Below, piece by piece: positions 28,855-38,247 of a stretch of DNA of 64,000 bases. Location: the NCBI RefSeq assembly GCF_000406945.1, contig NZ_KE136354.1:2550560-2614559 (forward strand). Reading direction: 5' to 3'. Position numbers and translations under genes: made by a program. The notes beneath the pieces were generated by a model. That model saw only the letters and a program-made list of their open reading frames with translations, was not told the DNA's origin and searched no databases. Every line of letters starts with the position of its first letter. The stretch's first letter is position 1. The DNA comes from Enterococcus dispar ATCC 51266 (GTDB lineage: Bacteria > Bacillota > Bacilli > Lactobacillales > Enterococcaceae).

Positions 28855-29235
28855 ATGATGATGTTACGTAAATTCAAAATTACAATTGATGGAACAGAAT
28901 ATTTAGTTGAAATGGAAGAAATCGGTGGGGTACCACAACCTGCAGCACCCGTTGCTACACCACAACAGCCAGTAGCACCAGCACCAACGGCTACCGTTGC
29001 CCCAGTCGCTACACCAGCAAGTGCAGACGCTATGACAGCGCCAATGCCTGGAACGATTTTGAAAGTTTTGGTAAACGTGGGAGATGAAGTTCAAGAAAAT
29101 CAACCAGTGATGATTTTAGAAGCGATGAAGATGGAAAATGAAGTTGTGGCACCAAAAGCTGGTAAAGTGACAGGAATTCATGTGACGCAAGGTCAAATGG
29201 TTAACCCTGGTGAAGCATTAATCACATTTGGATAA
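28855..29235 (+). CDS. oadD: Biotin carrier subunit of oxaloacetate decarboxylase (OadD)
   Basis: A 126-residue protein. It has a short N-terminal part, a Pro/Ala/Val/Thr-rich hinge (about 28-58) and a C-terminal biotinyl domain. The biotin Lys is K92 in EAMKMENEV. It carries CO2 from the OadA carboxyltransferase to OadB. The carrier is a separate protein here instead of the C-terminus of the alpha subunit as in Klebsiella. Three ATG codons in a row mark the start behind GAGGAG; any of them may be used. Confidence 0.9.
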   Translation: MMMLRKFKITIDGTEYLVEMEEIGGVPQPAAPVATPQQPVAPAPTATVAPVATPASADAMTAPMPGTILKVLVNVGDEVQENQPVMILEAMKMENEVVAPKAGKVTGIHVTQGQMVNPGEALITFG

Positions 29236-29276
29236 AACTTTTTAGAAATGAAAATTTGAGATAGGAAGTGAACGCA

Positions 29277-30392
29277 GTGGAAACTCTTTTAGAAGGAATT
29301 ATTGGTATGGGGCAAGAGCCGGGAAGAATTATTATGATGCTCATCGGCGGGTTGTTGATGTACCTGGGTATAAAAAAAGAATATGAACCAACATTATTGG
29401 TGCCAATGGGTTTAGGAACAATTTTAGTTAACTTTCCCAATTCAGGTGTTTTACAAGCCGGCGGCGAGGCGGGGCCTTTCCAAGTTTTGTTTGATGCCGG
29501 TATCAGTACAGAATTATTCCCATTACTATTATTTATCGGAATCGGAGCCATGATTGACTTTGGCCCATTACTACAAAATCCATTCTTGCTATTATTTGGA
29601 GCTGCGGCTCAATTTGGTATTTTCTTTACTGTCATCGTGGCAGTATTACTTGGATTTGATATTAACGATGCGGCTTCAATTGGAATTATCGGTGCTGCCG
29701 ATGGCCCAACTTCAATCTTCGTTGCCAATACGTTGAATTCAAAATACATGGGGGCAATTATGGTAGCCGCTTATTCTTATATGGCCTTAGTACCAATTAT
29801 TCAACCCGTGGCTATTAAAGCTGTTACAACGAAAAAAGAACGTCAAATTCGGATGACTTATCATGCCGGCGCAGTCTCACAAACAGCAAAAATTTTATTC
29901 CCAATCGTAATTACCATCGTGGCAGGTTTAATTGCACCAGTATCATTACCTTTAGTTGGATTCTTAATGTTTGGTAACTTGTTACGTGAATGTGGCGTTT
30001 TAGACCGCTTATCGGTTTCCGCACAAAATGAGTTAGTTAACTTGGTTAGTATTTTGCTTGGTTTAACAATTTCTGTAAAAATGCAAGCTCATGATTTCTT
30101 AAAAGTAGATACTTTAATCGTTATTGGTTTAGGGTTAGTGGCTTTTGTTATGGATTCTATTGGCGGCGTATTATTTGCAAAAATTTTAAACTTATTCAGA
30201 AAAGAAAAAGTAAACCCAATGATTGGTGCAGCCGGTATTTCAGCATTCCCAATGTCAAGTCGGGTTATTCAAAAAATGGCGACAGAAGAAGATCCGCAAA
30301 ATTTCATTTTGATGCATGCAGCAGGTGCAAATGTCTCTGGTCAGATAGCTTCTGTTATTGCAGGTGGTCTATTATTAGCGCTATTAACATAA
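29277..30392 (+). CDS. oadB: Oxaloacetate decarboxylase membrane subunit OadB
   Basis: A 371-residue polytopic protein. Conserved stretches are LLFIGIGAMIDFGPLL, GAADGPTSIFVANTL, GNLLRECGVLDRLS and GISAFPMSSRVIQKMA, typical of the beta subunit. It decarboxylates carboxybiotin and in other bacteria couples this to sodium export. The start is taken as GTG 29277 with AGGAAGTG upstream; GTG 29268 would add three residues. It sits between the carrier gene and a tiny gamma-like gene. Confidence 0.93.
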   Translation: METLLEGIIGMGQEPGRIIMMLIGGLLMYLGIKKEYEPTLLVPMGLGTILVNFPNSGVLQAGGEAGPFQVLFDAGISTELFPLLLFIGIGAMIDFGPLLQNPFLLLFGAAAQFGIFFTVIVAVLLGFDINDAASIGIIGAADGPTSIFVANTLNSKYMGAIMVAAYSYMALVPIIQPVAIKAVTTKKERQIRMTYHAGAVSQTAKILFPIVITIVAGLIAPVSLPLVGFLMFGNLLRECGVLDRLSVSAQNELVNLVSILLGLTISVKMQAHDFLKVDTLIVIGLGLVAFVMDSIGGVLFAKILNLFRKEKVNPMIGAAGISAFPMSSRVIQKMATEEDPQNFILMHAAGANVSGQIASVIAGGLLLALLT

Positions 30393-30433
30393 TCATTTGA
30401 AGACAACAGCATGGGATGAAAAGGAGGATAATT

Positions 30434-30556
30434 ATGTTTGAAGATTTAAAAATTGCGTTTGAACTATTAGGTTTTGGTTGGGGTGGCGTGTTTGTCGTAA
30501 TCTTGATTATTTACGCAGCTTCACAAATATTGGCGAAATTATTTCCGCCAAAATAA
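30434..30556 (+). CDS. Very small OadG-like (gamma) subunit, single membrane helix
   Basis: A 40-residue ORF starting MFEDLKIAFELLGFGWGGVF, then a hydrophobic helix and ending ILAKLFPPK. AAGGAGG lies 8 bp before the ATG, and it fits exactly between oadB and citC. The start followed by one membrane segment resembles the N-terminus of OadG gamma subunits, which hold the complex together. The usual long C-terminal tail is missing. Family assignment is by context and pattern; it is too short for a firm call, but it is very probably translated. Confidence 0.7.
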   Translation: MFEDLKIAFELLGFGWGGVFVVILIIYAASQILAKLFPPK

Positions 30557-30578
30557 AAAAGTAATCGGGTGAGAAAAG

Positions 30579-31574
30579 ATGTTAACGCTAAAAAGACTCT
30601 GGTTGATTCAAGATGTAAAAGACCATGATCAGTGGAGTGAGTTTTTAAAAGCTGGTGGTCTACACCCCGAAGATGACGCAAGCTATACAGTCGGTATTTA
30701 TGACGGCGAAAAATTGATTGCAACGGGTTCTCTATCAGACAACATCATAAAGTATTTGTTAGTTTGTAAAAACTATCAATCTGAAAACTTACTGACGCAA
30801 ATTATTGTTCATTTGATTGATCGTTTGCATGAAGAAGATATTTTTCATTACTTTGTTTATACAAAACCAGATAAAGAAGTGATTTTTCGTTCTTTAGGAT
30901 TTAAGAAAATCATGAGTACCAAAGAAGTATTATTTATGGAACAAGGAGAACCGGGCTTTGATGACTACTTGAGTTATATTGCGCGTTTTGATCATCCAGG
31001 TGAGAACGGAAGTATCGTGATGAATGCCAATCCCTTTACCTTGGGCCATAAATATTTAGTAGAACAAGCACGTAAAGTTTGTGATCATGTTTATGTTTTT
31101 GTTGTCTCTGAAGAAAAATCTGAGTTTTCTAGTCCTGAACGTTTTGCCTTAGTAAAAGCCGGTTTAAAGGAATTTGACGATGTGACAGTTTTACCAGCTA
31201 GGGATTACATGGTTTCATCTTTAACTTTTCCAGCTTATTTCTTGAAGGATCGTGCCGAGTTAAATGTAGCTAGCGTTCAAGCCCGTTTAGATGCAACGCT
31301 TTTTAAAAAACGAATTGCTCCTGTTTTGCATATAAAAAAACGCTTCGTTGGGGAAGAGCCATATTCAAAAGTAACCAATGTTTACAATGAAGCGATGGAA
31401 GAAGTCTTTAGTCCGGATCTGTCACTGACTATCTTGCCTCGGCTAGAAATTGAAGGTGAAATCGTTAGCGCCACCAAAGTACGACAAGCACTCCGAGAAC
31501 ATAATGAGTCTCTTGTCCAATCCTTTTTGCCGGATACCGTTTTTGCTTACTTAAAAGAGAAAAATAAAATTTGA
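30579..31574 (+). CDS. citC: [Citrate (pro-3S)-lyase] ligase CitC
   Basis: A 331-residue protein. A GNAT-like N-terminal part is followed by a nucleotidyltransferase domain with [18 protein letters not shown], the HIGH-type motif of citrate lyase ligases, and [15 protein letters not shown] [14 protein letters not shown] near the end. It acetylates the thiol of the CitD prosthetic group, using ATP and acetate, to activate citrate lyase. Length matches the family. It lies 22 bp after the mini-OadG gene. Confidence 0.93.
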   Translation: MLTLKRLWLIQDVKDHDQWSEFLKAGGLHPEDDASYTVGIYDGEKLIATGSLSDNIIKYLLVCKNYQSENLLTQIIVHLIDRLHEEDIFHYFVYTKPDKEVIFRSLGFKKIMSTKEVLFMEQGEPGFDDYLSYIARFDHPGENGSIVMNANPFTLGHKYLVEQARKVCDHVYVFVVSEEKSEFSSPERFALVKAGLKEFDDVTVLPARDYMVSSLTFPAYFLKDRAELNVASVQARLDATLFKKRIAPVLHIKKRFVGEEPYSKVTNVYNEAMEEVFSPDLSLTILPRLEIEGEIVSATKVRQALREHNESLVQSFLPDTVFAYLKEKNKI

Positions 31575-31584
31575 GGTGGAAATT

Positions 31585-31893
31585 GTGGAAATCAAAAAAA
31601 GTGCAGTAGCTGGTACTGTGGAGTCGAGTGACATTATGGTAACTGTGGCCCCAAACTCAGAAGAAAAGATTGCAATTGAACTAGATAGTAGTGTTGAAAA
31701 GCAATATGGACAAGAAATTCGTGGCTTAATTGCGAGCACGTTGCAACGTTTGAATGTAACAGCAGCCAAAGTAACAGCGGTTGACAAAGGTGCATTGGAT
31801 TGTACAATTCAAGCCCGAACACTGACAGCTGTTTATCGTGCCAGTGAAGTTGCTGAATACGATTGGAAGGAGATTGACTCATGGAACGCTTAA
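31585..31893 (+). CDS. citD: Citrate lyase acyl carrier protein (gamma subunit) CitD
   Basis: A 102-residue protein starting (V)[20 protein letters not shown]. Ser14 is the attachment residue for the phosphoribosyl-dephospho-CoA group and agrees with the known position. The start is GTG 31585 with TGAGGTGG 6 bp upstream; GTG 31576 would add three residues and shift the Ser. Its end overlaps citE by 13 bp, so translation is coupled. Confidence 0.93.
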   Translation: MEIKKSAVAGTVESSDIMVTVAPNSEEKIAIELDSSVEKQYGQEIRGLIASTLQRLNVTAAKVTAVDKGALDCTIQARTLTAVYRASEVAEYDWKEIDSWNA

Positions 31894-32768
31894 GAAGAAC
31901 AATGATGTTTGTACCCGGAGCTAATGCTGCGATGTTAAGAGATGCCCCTTTATACGGAGCGGATTCCATTATGTTTGACTTAGAAGATGCGGTTTCTTTA
32001 AAGGAAAAAGATTCGGCTCGTACATTGGTCCACTTTGCTTTGAAAACATTTGATTATAGCAGCGTTGAAACAGTCGTCCGAATTAATAGTTTAGACACAG
32101 TTGGCGTCCAAGACATTGCCGCAATGGTTTTAGCTGGTGTCAATGTTATTCGTCTGCCAAAAACAGAAACTGCGCAAGATATTGTAGATGTAGATGTTGA
32201 GATTACAAAAGTAGAAAAAGTAAATGGGATTGCCGTTGGTACTACCAAAATGATGGCGGCCATTGAATCTGCTGAAGGTGTATTAAACGCAAGAGAAATC
32301 GCAAAAGCCTCGACACGTTTAATTGGGATTGCCTTAGGGGCAGAAGACTATGTTACCAATATGCGTACCCGACGTTATCCAGACGGACAAGAATTATTCT
32401 TTGCCCGTAGTTTTATCCTGCATTCTGCCAGAGCAGCTGGTATTGCAGCGATTGATACGGTGTATTCCGATGTGGATAATGAAGCAGGTTTCTTAAAAGA
32501 AGTGGAAATGATCAAACAGCTTGGTTTTGATGGCAAATCAGTCATTAATCCGCGCCAAATTCCACTTGTCAATAAAGTATACGCACCAACTGAAAAAGAA
32601 ATTCAAAACGCAAAAGAAGTCATTTGGGGCATTAAAGAAGCCGAAGCCAAAGGATCTGGCGTTATTTCAGTGAACGGGAAAATGGTAGATAAACCTATCG
32701 TAGAACGGGCAGAACGTGTTATTGCGTTAGCAAAAGCTGCCAAGTTGATTTCCGAGGAGGATATTTAA
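31881..32768 (+). CDS. citE: Citrate lyase beta subunit (citryl-CoA lyase) CitE
   Basis: A 295-residue TIM-barrel protein starting [22 protein letters not shown]. It has [49 protein letters not shown] and [11 protein letters not shown], all typical CitE motifs with Mg-binding acids. It cleaves citryl-S-ACP to oxaloacetate and acetyl-S-ACP. Usual length, intact. Confidence 0.96.
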   Translation: MERLRRTMMFVPGANAAMLRDAPLYGADSIMFDLEDAVSLKEKDSARTLVHFALKTFDYSSVETVVRINSLDTVGVQDIAAMVLAGVNVIRLPKTETAQDIVDVDVEITKVEKVNGIAVGTTKMMAAIESAEGVLNAREIAKASTRLIGIALGAEDYVTNMRTRRYPDGQELFFARSFILHSARAAGIAAIDTVYSDVDNEAGFLKEVEMIKQLGFDGKSVINPRQIPLVNKVYAPTEKEIQNAKEVIWGIKEAEAKGSGVISVNGKMVDKPIVERAERVIALAKAAKLISEEDI

Positions 32769-32769
32769 A

Positions 32770-34302
32770 ATGACAACAAATAAATTAGGTCGCGAAATTC
32801 CAACACAATTTGCTGAACAATACGGCGTTTTTGAAGGGGAATTAGCCAACATCAAAGAATATCAAGAATCGAGTCGTAAAATCAAACCCGTTAAACCGAG
32901 AGATACTAAATTATTAGGAAGTATTCGTGAAGCGATTGAAAAAACGGGCTTAAAAGACGGTATGACGATTTCTTTTCACCATCATTTTCGTGAAGGCGAT
33001 TTTGTTATGAATCTGGTTTTAGCAGAAATTGCCAAAATGGGAATTAAAAATTTATCGATTGCACCAAGTTCCATTGCGAACGTTCATGAACCGTTGATTG
33101 ATCACATCAAAAATGGTGTGGTAACAAATATTACTTCCAGTGGTTTGCGCGATAAAGTCGGCGCAGCTATTTCAGAAGGCATTATGGAAAATCCAGTTGT
33201 GATTCGTTCCCATGGCGGTCGTGCACGGGCGATTGCCGCTGGTGATGTGCATATTGATGTAGCTTTTTTAGGTGCCCCAAGTTCTGATGAATATGGAAAT
33301 GCCAATGGGACTGTGGGTAAAGCAACCTGTGGTTCTTTAGGTTATGCGATGATCGATGCCAAATATGCTGATCAAGTAGTAATTATTACAGATACTTTAA
33401 TGCCATATCCTAATACACCAATCAGTATTCCTCAAACGGATGTTGACTACGTAGTGGAAGTCGATGCCATCGGAGATCCAAATGGGATTGCCAAAGGCGC
33501 TACTCGTTTTACGAAAAATCCTAAAGAATTATTAATTGCTGAATATGCGGCAAAAGTAATTACAAATTCACCATACTATAAAGAAGGTTTTTCTTTCCAA
33601 ACAGGTACTGGTGGTGCAGCATTAGCTGTTTCCCGTTTCATGAGAGAAGCAATGCTTAAAGATGGTATTAAAGCTAGTTTTGCACTAGGCGGTATTACCA
33701 ATGCGATGGTGGAATTACTAGAAGAAGGTCTAGTTGAAAAAATTATCGATGTACAAGATTTTGATCATCCTTCTGCTATCTCATTAGGAAAAAATGCAAA
33801 CCACTATGAAATTGACGCCAACATGTATGCTTCACCATTGAGTAAAGGTGCTGTTATTAACCAACTTGATACAGCAATTTTATCAGCACTAGAAATTGAT
33901 ACAGATTTTAATGTGAATGTGATTACTGGTTCTGATGGTGTAATTCGTGGCGCTTCAGGAGGGCACTCTGATACTTCAATGGCATGTAAAATGAGTCTTG
34001 TCATCGCGCCCATTATTCGCGGACGGATTGCAACCATTGTTGATAAAGTGAATACGATTGTAACGCCGGGGTCAAGTATTGATGTAGTAGTCACTGAAAT
34101 TGGTATTGCGATTAATCCTGCGCGAGAAGATTTAATGGAACACTTCAAAAAACTAGATGTACCGCAATTTACTATTGAAGAATTAAAAGAAAAAGCCTAT
34201 AGCATCGTCGGCAAACCACAACCGATTCAATATGGCGATAAAGTCGTTGCTTTAATTGAATACCGTGATGGTTCAATCATCGATGTGGTCAAAAATGTCT
34301 AA
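32770..34302 (+). CDS. citF: Citrate lyase alpha subunit (citrate:ACP transferase) CitF
   Basis: A 510-residue protein. Motifs include TISFHHHFREGDFVMNLV, RSHGGRARAIAAGDVHIDVAFLG, FSFQTGTGGAALAVSRFM and TGSDGVIRGASGGHSDTSMAC, characteristic of CitF. It swaps the acetyl group on CitD for citrate. AGGAGG lies inside the end of citE, whose stop is one base before the citF ATG. Its own end overlaps citX by 8 bp. Confidence 0.97.
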   Translation: MTTNKLGREIPTQFAEQYGVFEGELANIKEYQESSRKIKPVKPRDTKLLGSIREAIEKTGLKDGMTISFHHHFREGDFVMNLVLAEIAKMGIKNLSIAPSSIANVHEPLIDHIKNGVVTNITSSGLRDKVGAAISEGIMENPVVIRSHGGRARAIAAGDVHIDVAFLGAPSSDEYGNANGTVGKATCGSLGYAMIDAKYADQVVIITDTLMPYPNTPISIPQTDVDYVVEVDAIGDPNGIAKGATRFTKNPKELLIAEYAAKVITNSPYYKEGFSFQTGTGGAALAVSRFMREAMLKDGIKASFALGGITNAMVELLEEGLVEKIIDVQDFDHPSAISLGKNANHYEIDANMYASPLSKGAVINQLDTAILSALEIDTDFNVNVITGSDGVIRGASGGHSDTSMACKMSLVIAPIIRGRIATIVDKVNTIVTPGSSIDVVVTEIGIAINPAREDLMEHFKKLDVPQFTIEELKEKAYSIVGKPQPIQYGDKVVALIEYRDGSIIDVVKNV

Positions 34303-34831
34303 TTATTTTCAAGGCGAAGTTGTTATCCTGCCAGAAATGTTAGCTGCTCGGGAACAAAGAGTCGCACTGCAACAAGCACTACTAGCTAAATGTCCCCAGG
34401 CAAGTTTGCTTTCAGCTACAATGAATATTCCTGGGCCAGTTAAAAATACGCTAGCTTTGGAAAAAGTATTCATTGCTCTGGTTGAGACAATTCGCAAAGA
34501 ATTAAAAGATTTTTTTATTATTGAAACGAATTATTTTTCGCGTAAAACCGGTTTGGAGTTTTTTTTGTTAGCAGAAATTTCACCGGAACTATTAAAAAGA
34601 AAAATGATCGCAATCGAAGAAAAACATCCACAAGGTCGGTTAGTTGATTTAGATGTTTTGTGGCTAAAAGACCAAAAAATACAGTCAATTAGTCGACAAG
34701 ATATAGGCTTTCCTGCTAGAAGATGTCTTATTTGCAATAAAGACGCCAAGGTCTGTGGGCGGGCTAGAACACATACGATTGAAGAAATGCAAACGAAGAT
34801 CATAAATATAATTGAACAAGGAAAGGAGTAG
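34295..34831 (+). CDS. citX: Apo-citrate lyase phosphoribosyl-dephospho-CoA transferase CitX
   Basis: A 178-residue protein starting MSNYFQGEVVILPEMLAARE. The end has FPARRCLICNKDAKVCGRARTH, the conserved Cys/Arg motif of CitX. It attaches the prosthetic group made by CitG to Ser14 of CitD. The ATG overlaps the citF stop (ATGTCTAA), so re-initiation is likely; no strong ribosome site is seen. Longer upstream in-frame starts lie deep inside citF and are not credible. Confidence 0.92.
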   Translation: MSNYFQGEVVILPEMLAAREQRVALQQALLAKCPQASLLSATMNIPGPVKNTLALEKVFIALVETIRKELKDFFIIETNYFSRKTGLEFFLLAEISPELLKRKMIAIEEKHPQGRLVDLDVLWLKDQKIQSISRQDIGFPARRCLICNKDAKVCGRARTHTIEEMQTKIINIIEQGKE

Positions 34832-34835
34832 TGGA

Positions 34836-36230
34836 ATGACCAAACAAATTCGTTTTATGGAAACGGTCTTGCGGGATGGGCAACAAAGTCAAATTGCAAC
34901 CCGAATGTCCACAGAAGATATGTTACCAATCATCAAAACAATGGATGAAGCCGGCTTTCATTCATTGGAGATGTGGGGAGGAGCAACCTTTGATTCTTGC
35001 CTCCGTTTTTTAAATGAAGATCCATGGGAAAGATTGCGACGCATACGCAAAGAAGTAAAAAATACGAAATTACAAATGTTATTACGGGGACAAAATCTCT
35101 TGGGGTATAAAAACTATGCAGATGATGTCGTAAGAGAATTTGTGATGAAATCAGTTGAAAATGGCATTGATATTGTCCGTGTTTTCGATGCTTTAAATGA
35201 TACGCGTAACTTAAAGACTGCAATTGAAGCTTGTAAAGAAGCTGGCGGACACTGCCAAACAGCCATTTCTTACACTACCAGTGATTTTCATACTGTTGAT
35301 TACTTTGTCGGTTTAGCCAAAGAGATGGCAGAACTTGGTGCAGATTCGATTTGCATTAAAGACATGGCGGGCGTTTTAACACCTGCTACTGGTTTTGAAT
35401 TAGTTAGTCGCATTAAAGATAGTATTGCATTACCATTAGAAGTTCATACCCATGCCACGAGTGGTATTTCTGAAATGACCTATTTAAAAGTGGCCGAAGC
35501 AGGTGCAGATATTATTGATACTGCCATTTCATCATTTTCCGGTGGGACAAGTCAACCGGCTACAGAATCTGTAGCCATTGCATTATCTGGATTAGGTTTT
35601 GACACAGGTTTGAAAATGGATAAGTTGGAAGAAATCGCCAATTATTTTAATCCAATTCGCGATCATTTCCGCAATGAAGGCGTATTAAATCCCAAAGTAA
35701 AAGATACCGAACCAAAAACTTTAATTTACCAAGTGCCAGGGGGGATGTTATCCAATCTCTTAAGTCAATTGACCGAACAAGGCAATGCTGATAAATATGA
35801 TGAAGTTTTAGCTGAAGTACCAAAAGTACGGGCCGACTTAGGCTTCCCACCGCTTGTGACACCACTGTCGCAAATGGTTGGAACCCAGGCATTAATGAAT
35901 ATTTTAGCTGGGGAACGTTACAAGATGGTACCAAACGAAATCAAAGATTATGTGCGAGGGCTTTATGGTAAACCACCCGTTGCTATTAAAGCTGCCATTA
36001 AAGAAAAAATCATTGGGGATGAAACGGTTATTACCCAACGTCCGGCTGATTTATTAGCACCGCAACTACCAGCATTTGAAGCAGAAATTAAACAATACGC
36101 AAAATCAACAGAAGACGTATTAAGTTATGCTGTCTTTCCTCAGCAAGCTAAAGATTTCCTGGGGCGTCGTGAAGATCCATTTTATGATGTGCCTTTGCAA
36201 ACTGTAAATGTAAAAATTGAAATTCAATAA
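34836..36230 (+). CDS. oadA: Oxaloacetate decarboxylase alpha subunit (carboxyltransferase) OadA
   Basis: A 464-residue protein with only the carboxyltransferase barrel and its following helical domain. Motifs: FMETVLRDGQQSQIATRM, DIVRVFDALNDTRN, SICIKDMAGVLTP, and EVHTHATSG with metal His residues. There is no C-terminal biotin domain; OadD supplies it. It moves the carboxyl group of oxaloacetate to biotin, yielding pyruvate. The start follows GGAAAGGAG 5 bp after citX. Last gene of the operon, with a terminator close behind. Confidence 0.95.
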   Translation: MTKQIRFMETVLRDGQQSQIATRMSTEDMLPIIKTMDEAGFHSLEMWGGATFDSCLRFLNEDPWERLRRIRKEVKNTKLQMLLRGQNLLGYKNYADDVVREFVMKSVENGIDIVRVFDALNDTRNLKTAIEACKEAGGHCQTAISYTTSDFHTVDYFVGLAKEMAELGADSICIKDMAGVLTPATGFELVSRIKDSIALPLEVHTHATSGISEMTYLKVAEAGADIIDTAISSFSGGTSQPATESVAIALSGLGFDTGLKMDKLEEIANYFNPIRDHFRNEGVLNPKVKDTEPKTLIYQVPGGMLSNLLSQLTEQGNADKYDEVLAEVPKVRADLGFPPLVTPLSQMVGTQALMNILAGERYKMVPNEIKDYVRGLYGKPPVAIKAAIKEKIIGDETVITQRPADLLAPQLPAFEAEIKQYAKSTEDVLSYAVFPQQAKDFLGRREDPFYDVPLQTVNVKIEIQ

Positions 36231-36238
36231 GCTAGTTT

Positions 36239-36280
36239 AAAAAGCTGTAAAAATCAAAAAAAGATTTTTACAGCTTTTTT
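36239..36280 (+). terminator. Terminator of the oad-cit operon
   Basis: 17-bp arms reading AAAAGCTGTAAAAATC / GATTTTTACAGCTTTT, with a 7-nt A loop and a T-run. Confidence 0.9.
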
Positions 36281-36581
36281 TGTAGGCCAAGAGATTATAT
36301 GGTTTTTACAAGGGGAAGAACAATCCACTTTTCTTTATGGCTAAGACATGCAGAAAATCTTCGGGGAAAATTCAAAAATTTATTTCTGATAAAGAGTATC
36401 AAAAGCTGAATTTCTGATGTTTTCCCAGGAGCTTCCCGCTGCCTTTAGCTTTTCTTATAAGGAATAGCGAGGTGAATGTCAGAAAACTAACTTTAACTGG
36501 AATTTTCTGCTGGCTATCTTCTGAGGAATCCTTGTTATATACTAAAGTTAAGAACCAATTGTGTAAAAAAGGAGTAGAAAC
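36281..36581. other. Intergenic region without a recognised gene
   Basis: About 300 bp between the oadA terminator and an acetyltransferase gene. A -10-like TATACT at 36538-36543 with no good -35, and GGAG before the next start, are all that can be seen. Confidence 0.5.
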
Positions 36582-37037
36582 TTGAAGATAAATAAATTTG
36601 ATATTCTCACCCCCGCCCACTGGGAGTTGTTATTAGATGCAGATCCTGCCGAAAAATTAGTCAAAGAATATACTAGTCGTAGCACATGTTTTGAACTCCG
36701 CCAAAATGATGAACTGGCAGGTGTTATTGTTTTATTACCTACTAGGCCAGAAACTGTTGAAATTATGAATTTGGCAGTTGCCAAAAATTTTCGTGGCCAA
36801 AAGCTAGCCCAAACATTGTTGCATTATGTTCTTGACTGGAGTAAGCAGTCTGGTTTTCGTAGAGTAGAAATCGGGACTGGATCAACGGGTGTGCAACAAC
36901 TTTATTTGTACCAAAAATGTGGTTTTCGCATGACGCATATTGAGCATGATTTTTTCTTGCACCATTATGAAGAAGAAATTATTGAAAATGGGCTCGTTTT
37001 AAAAGATATGGTTCGTTTAGCTCAAGATTTATTTTGA
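36582..37037 (+). CDS. GNAT family N-acetyltransferase
   Basis: A 151-residue protein with TTG start behind AAAAGGAG. The acetyl-CoA binding motif A is seen at NLAVAKNFRGQKLAQTLLHYVLDWS, followed by VEIGTGSTGVQQLYLYQKCGFRM. The substrate cannot be told from sequence. It is followed after 15 bp by a second acetyltransferase gene, so the two are probably co-transcribed. Confidence 0.85.
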   Translation: MKINKFDILTPAHWELLLDADPAEKLVKEYTSRSTCFELRQNDELAGVIVLLPTRPETVEIMNLAVAKNFRGQKLAQTLLHYVLDWSKQSGFRRVEIGTGSTGVQQLYLYQKCGFRMTHIEHDFFLHHYEEEIIENGLVLKDMVRLAQDLF

Positions 37038-37052
37038 AAGGAGTGAAAAGTT

Positions 37053-37625
37053 TTGCTAGATAAATCAATTCCTTATAAAGAAGTCTGGATGAAACGGCCG
37101 TTGCATCTTCCTGTGTCCAAACAGAGTTTACCCAGTGGTTTTTCTTTTCAATTTTATCAAATAGGCGATGAGAAGGCATGGGGTGAAATTGAAAGTAGTG
37201 TCTTAGAATTTGAGGACCAAAACGAGGCAGCGGCGTATTTTCAGCGTACTTTTGCTCCTTATCCAGAAAAATTAGCGCAGCAAATGCTTTTTGTCGTAGC
37301 ACCCAATGGAGAAAAAATCGCCACTTGTACTGCCTGGCAAAAACAAATACACGCGCAGAATTATCCGTTATTTCACTGGTTGGCAGTGAAACCTGAATAT
37401 CAAGGTTTGGGAGTAGCAAAAGCCTTGGTAGCCCATACATTAATGCTTTTTCAAACATTAATGAAAGAAGAGCCGACTGTTTACCTCCATACCCAGACTT
37501 GGAGCCATGATGCTATTAGCTTATATGAAAAATATGACTTTTCATTAATGAGTCATAATCTTAATGGAACAGTTAATGACGATTATCCAACGGTTGTTCA
37601 AATTTTAAATAAATTAAAAACATAA
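37053..37625 (+). CDS. GNAT family N-acetyltransferase
   Basis: A 190-residue protein with TTG start behind GAAAGGAGTG. The acetyl-CoA motif is HWLAVKPEYQGLGVAKALVAHTL, with YLHTQTWSHDAISLYEKYDF as motif B. The N-terminal 60 residues are an extra segment typical of family members acting on small molecules. The substrate is unknown. Probably paired with the preceding gene. Confidence 0.85.
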   Translation: MLDKSIPYKEVWMKRPLHLPVSKQSLPSGFSFQFYQIGDEKAWGEIESSVLEFEDQNEAAAYFQRTFAPYPEKLAQQMLFVVAPNGEKIATCTAWQKQIHAQNYPLFHWLAVKPEYQGLGVAKALVAHTLMLFQTLMKEEPTVYLHTQTWSHDAISLYEKYDFSLMSHNLNGTVNDDYPTVVQILNKLKT

Positions 37626-37637
37626 AATGTATTCGTT

Positions 37638-37665
37638 TTCACAATCGTTGTTTTAGCTGTACAAT
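37638..37665 (+). promoter_or_regulatory. Candidate promoter of the LURP-one-like gene
   Basis: TTCACA (37638-37643), 16-bp spacer, TACAAT (37660-37665); 31 bp before the TTG start. Confidence 0.4.
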
Positions 37666-37696
37666 AAAAGAAGTAAATGGACAAGGAGGTCATGTC

Positions 37697-38200
37697 TTGA
37701 AAGAATTGACGCTTTTAAAAGGAAACAAAACAGAAAAAGAATATCAAGTTTTTGAAGACGAAAAAGAAGTTTATTATGTATCAGAAGTTTTAACACTACC
37801 CACTAGAAAAAGATATTACTTGTATCAAGAAGGAGGTAAAAAATTAGGAGAGATAAAACGCAAACGCTATAGTATGGGGTATGTTGATTTACCCCGCTTA
37901 TTTTTAAAATTGAATGCTTATAACGAAATTAGTATTCTCAAAGATATGCAAAATTTTCGTACCAGTTATGAAATTAAAGGTGAAAAATTGGCACTAGCGG
38001 GGACTTTTTTAGGGGATAAATTTGATGTCACCAGAGGAAATGAAAAAATAGCGAGTGTCCAAGTTACTAAAGAAAACGACAATTACATTTTTACCGTTCA
38101 AGTGCTAAAAGAAAACTTGGAAATACTGATTGTAGGCTTTGTAAGCTTATTAAGCTTTGTTTATGAACATGAAAACGTTAATTTAGATCCAGTGCAATAA
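37697..38200 (+). CDS. LURP-one-related (YxjI-like) protein
   Basis: A 167-residue protein with TTG start behind AAGGAGG. The alternating beta pattern (KEVYYVSEVLTLPTRKRYYLY, GKKLGEIKRKRYS, TSYEIKGEKLALAGTFLGDKFDV) fits the LURP-one/YxjI fold, a tubby-like barrel around one hydrophobic helix. That helix is the C-terminal LEILIVGFVSLLSFVYEHEN. The function of bacterial members is unknown; membrane phospholipid binding has been suggested from the fold. Convergent with a small leftward gene. Confidence 0.65.
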   Translation: MKELTLLKGNKTEKEYQVFEDEKEVYYVSEVLTLPTRKRYYLYQEGGKKLGEIKRKRYSMGYVDLPRLFLKLNAYNEISILKDMQNFRTSYEIKGEKLALAGTFLGDKFDVTRGNEKIASVQVTKENDNYIFTVQVLKENLEILIVGFVSLLSFVYEHENVNLDPVQ

Positions 38201-38247
38201 AAAGAGAAGTTGTTTGCTTTTTAAGTAAACAGCTTCTCTTTTTTTAT
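38199..38247. terminator. Bidirectional terminator between converging genes
   Basis: Arms AAAAAGAGAAGTTGTTT and AAACAGCTTCTCTTTTTT, with an internal mismatch and an 11-nt loop. It overlaps the ends of both flanking genes. Confidence 0.8.

Noticed and set aside
31634..31969. 111-codon leftward frame over citD/citE
   Set aside because: Antisense shadow of two recognised citrate lyase genes.
36979..37458. 159-codon leftward frame over the second acetyltransferase gene
   Set aside because: The plus-strand gene has acetyl-CoA motifs and a good ribosome site; this is its shadow.
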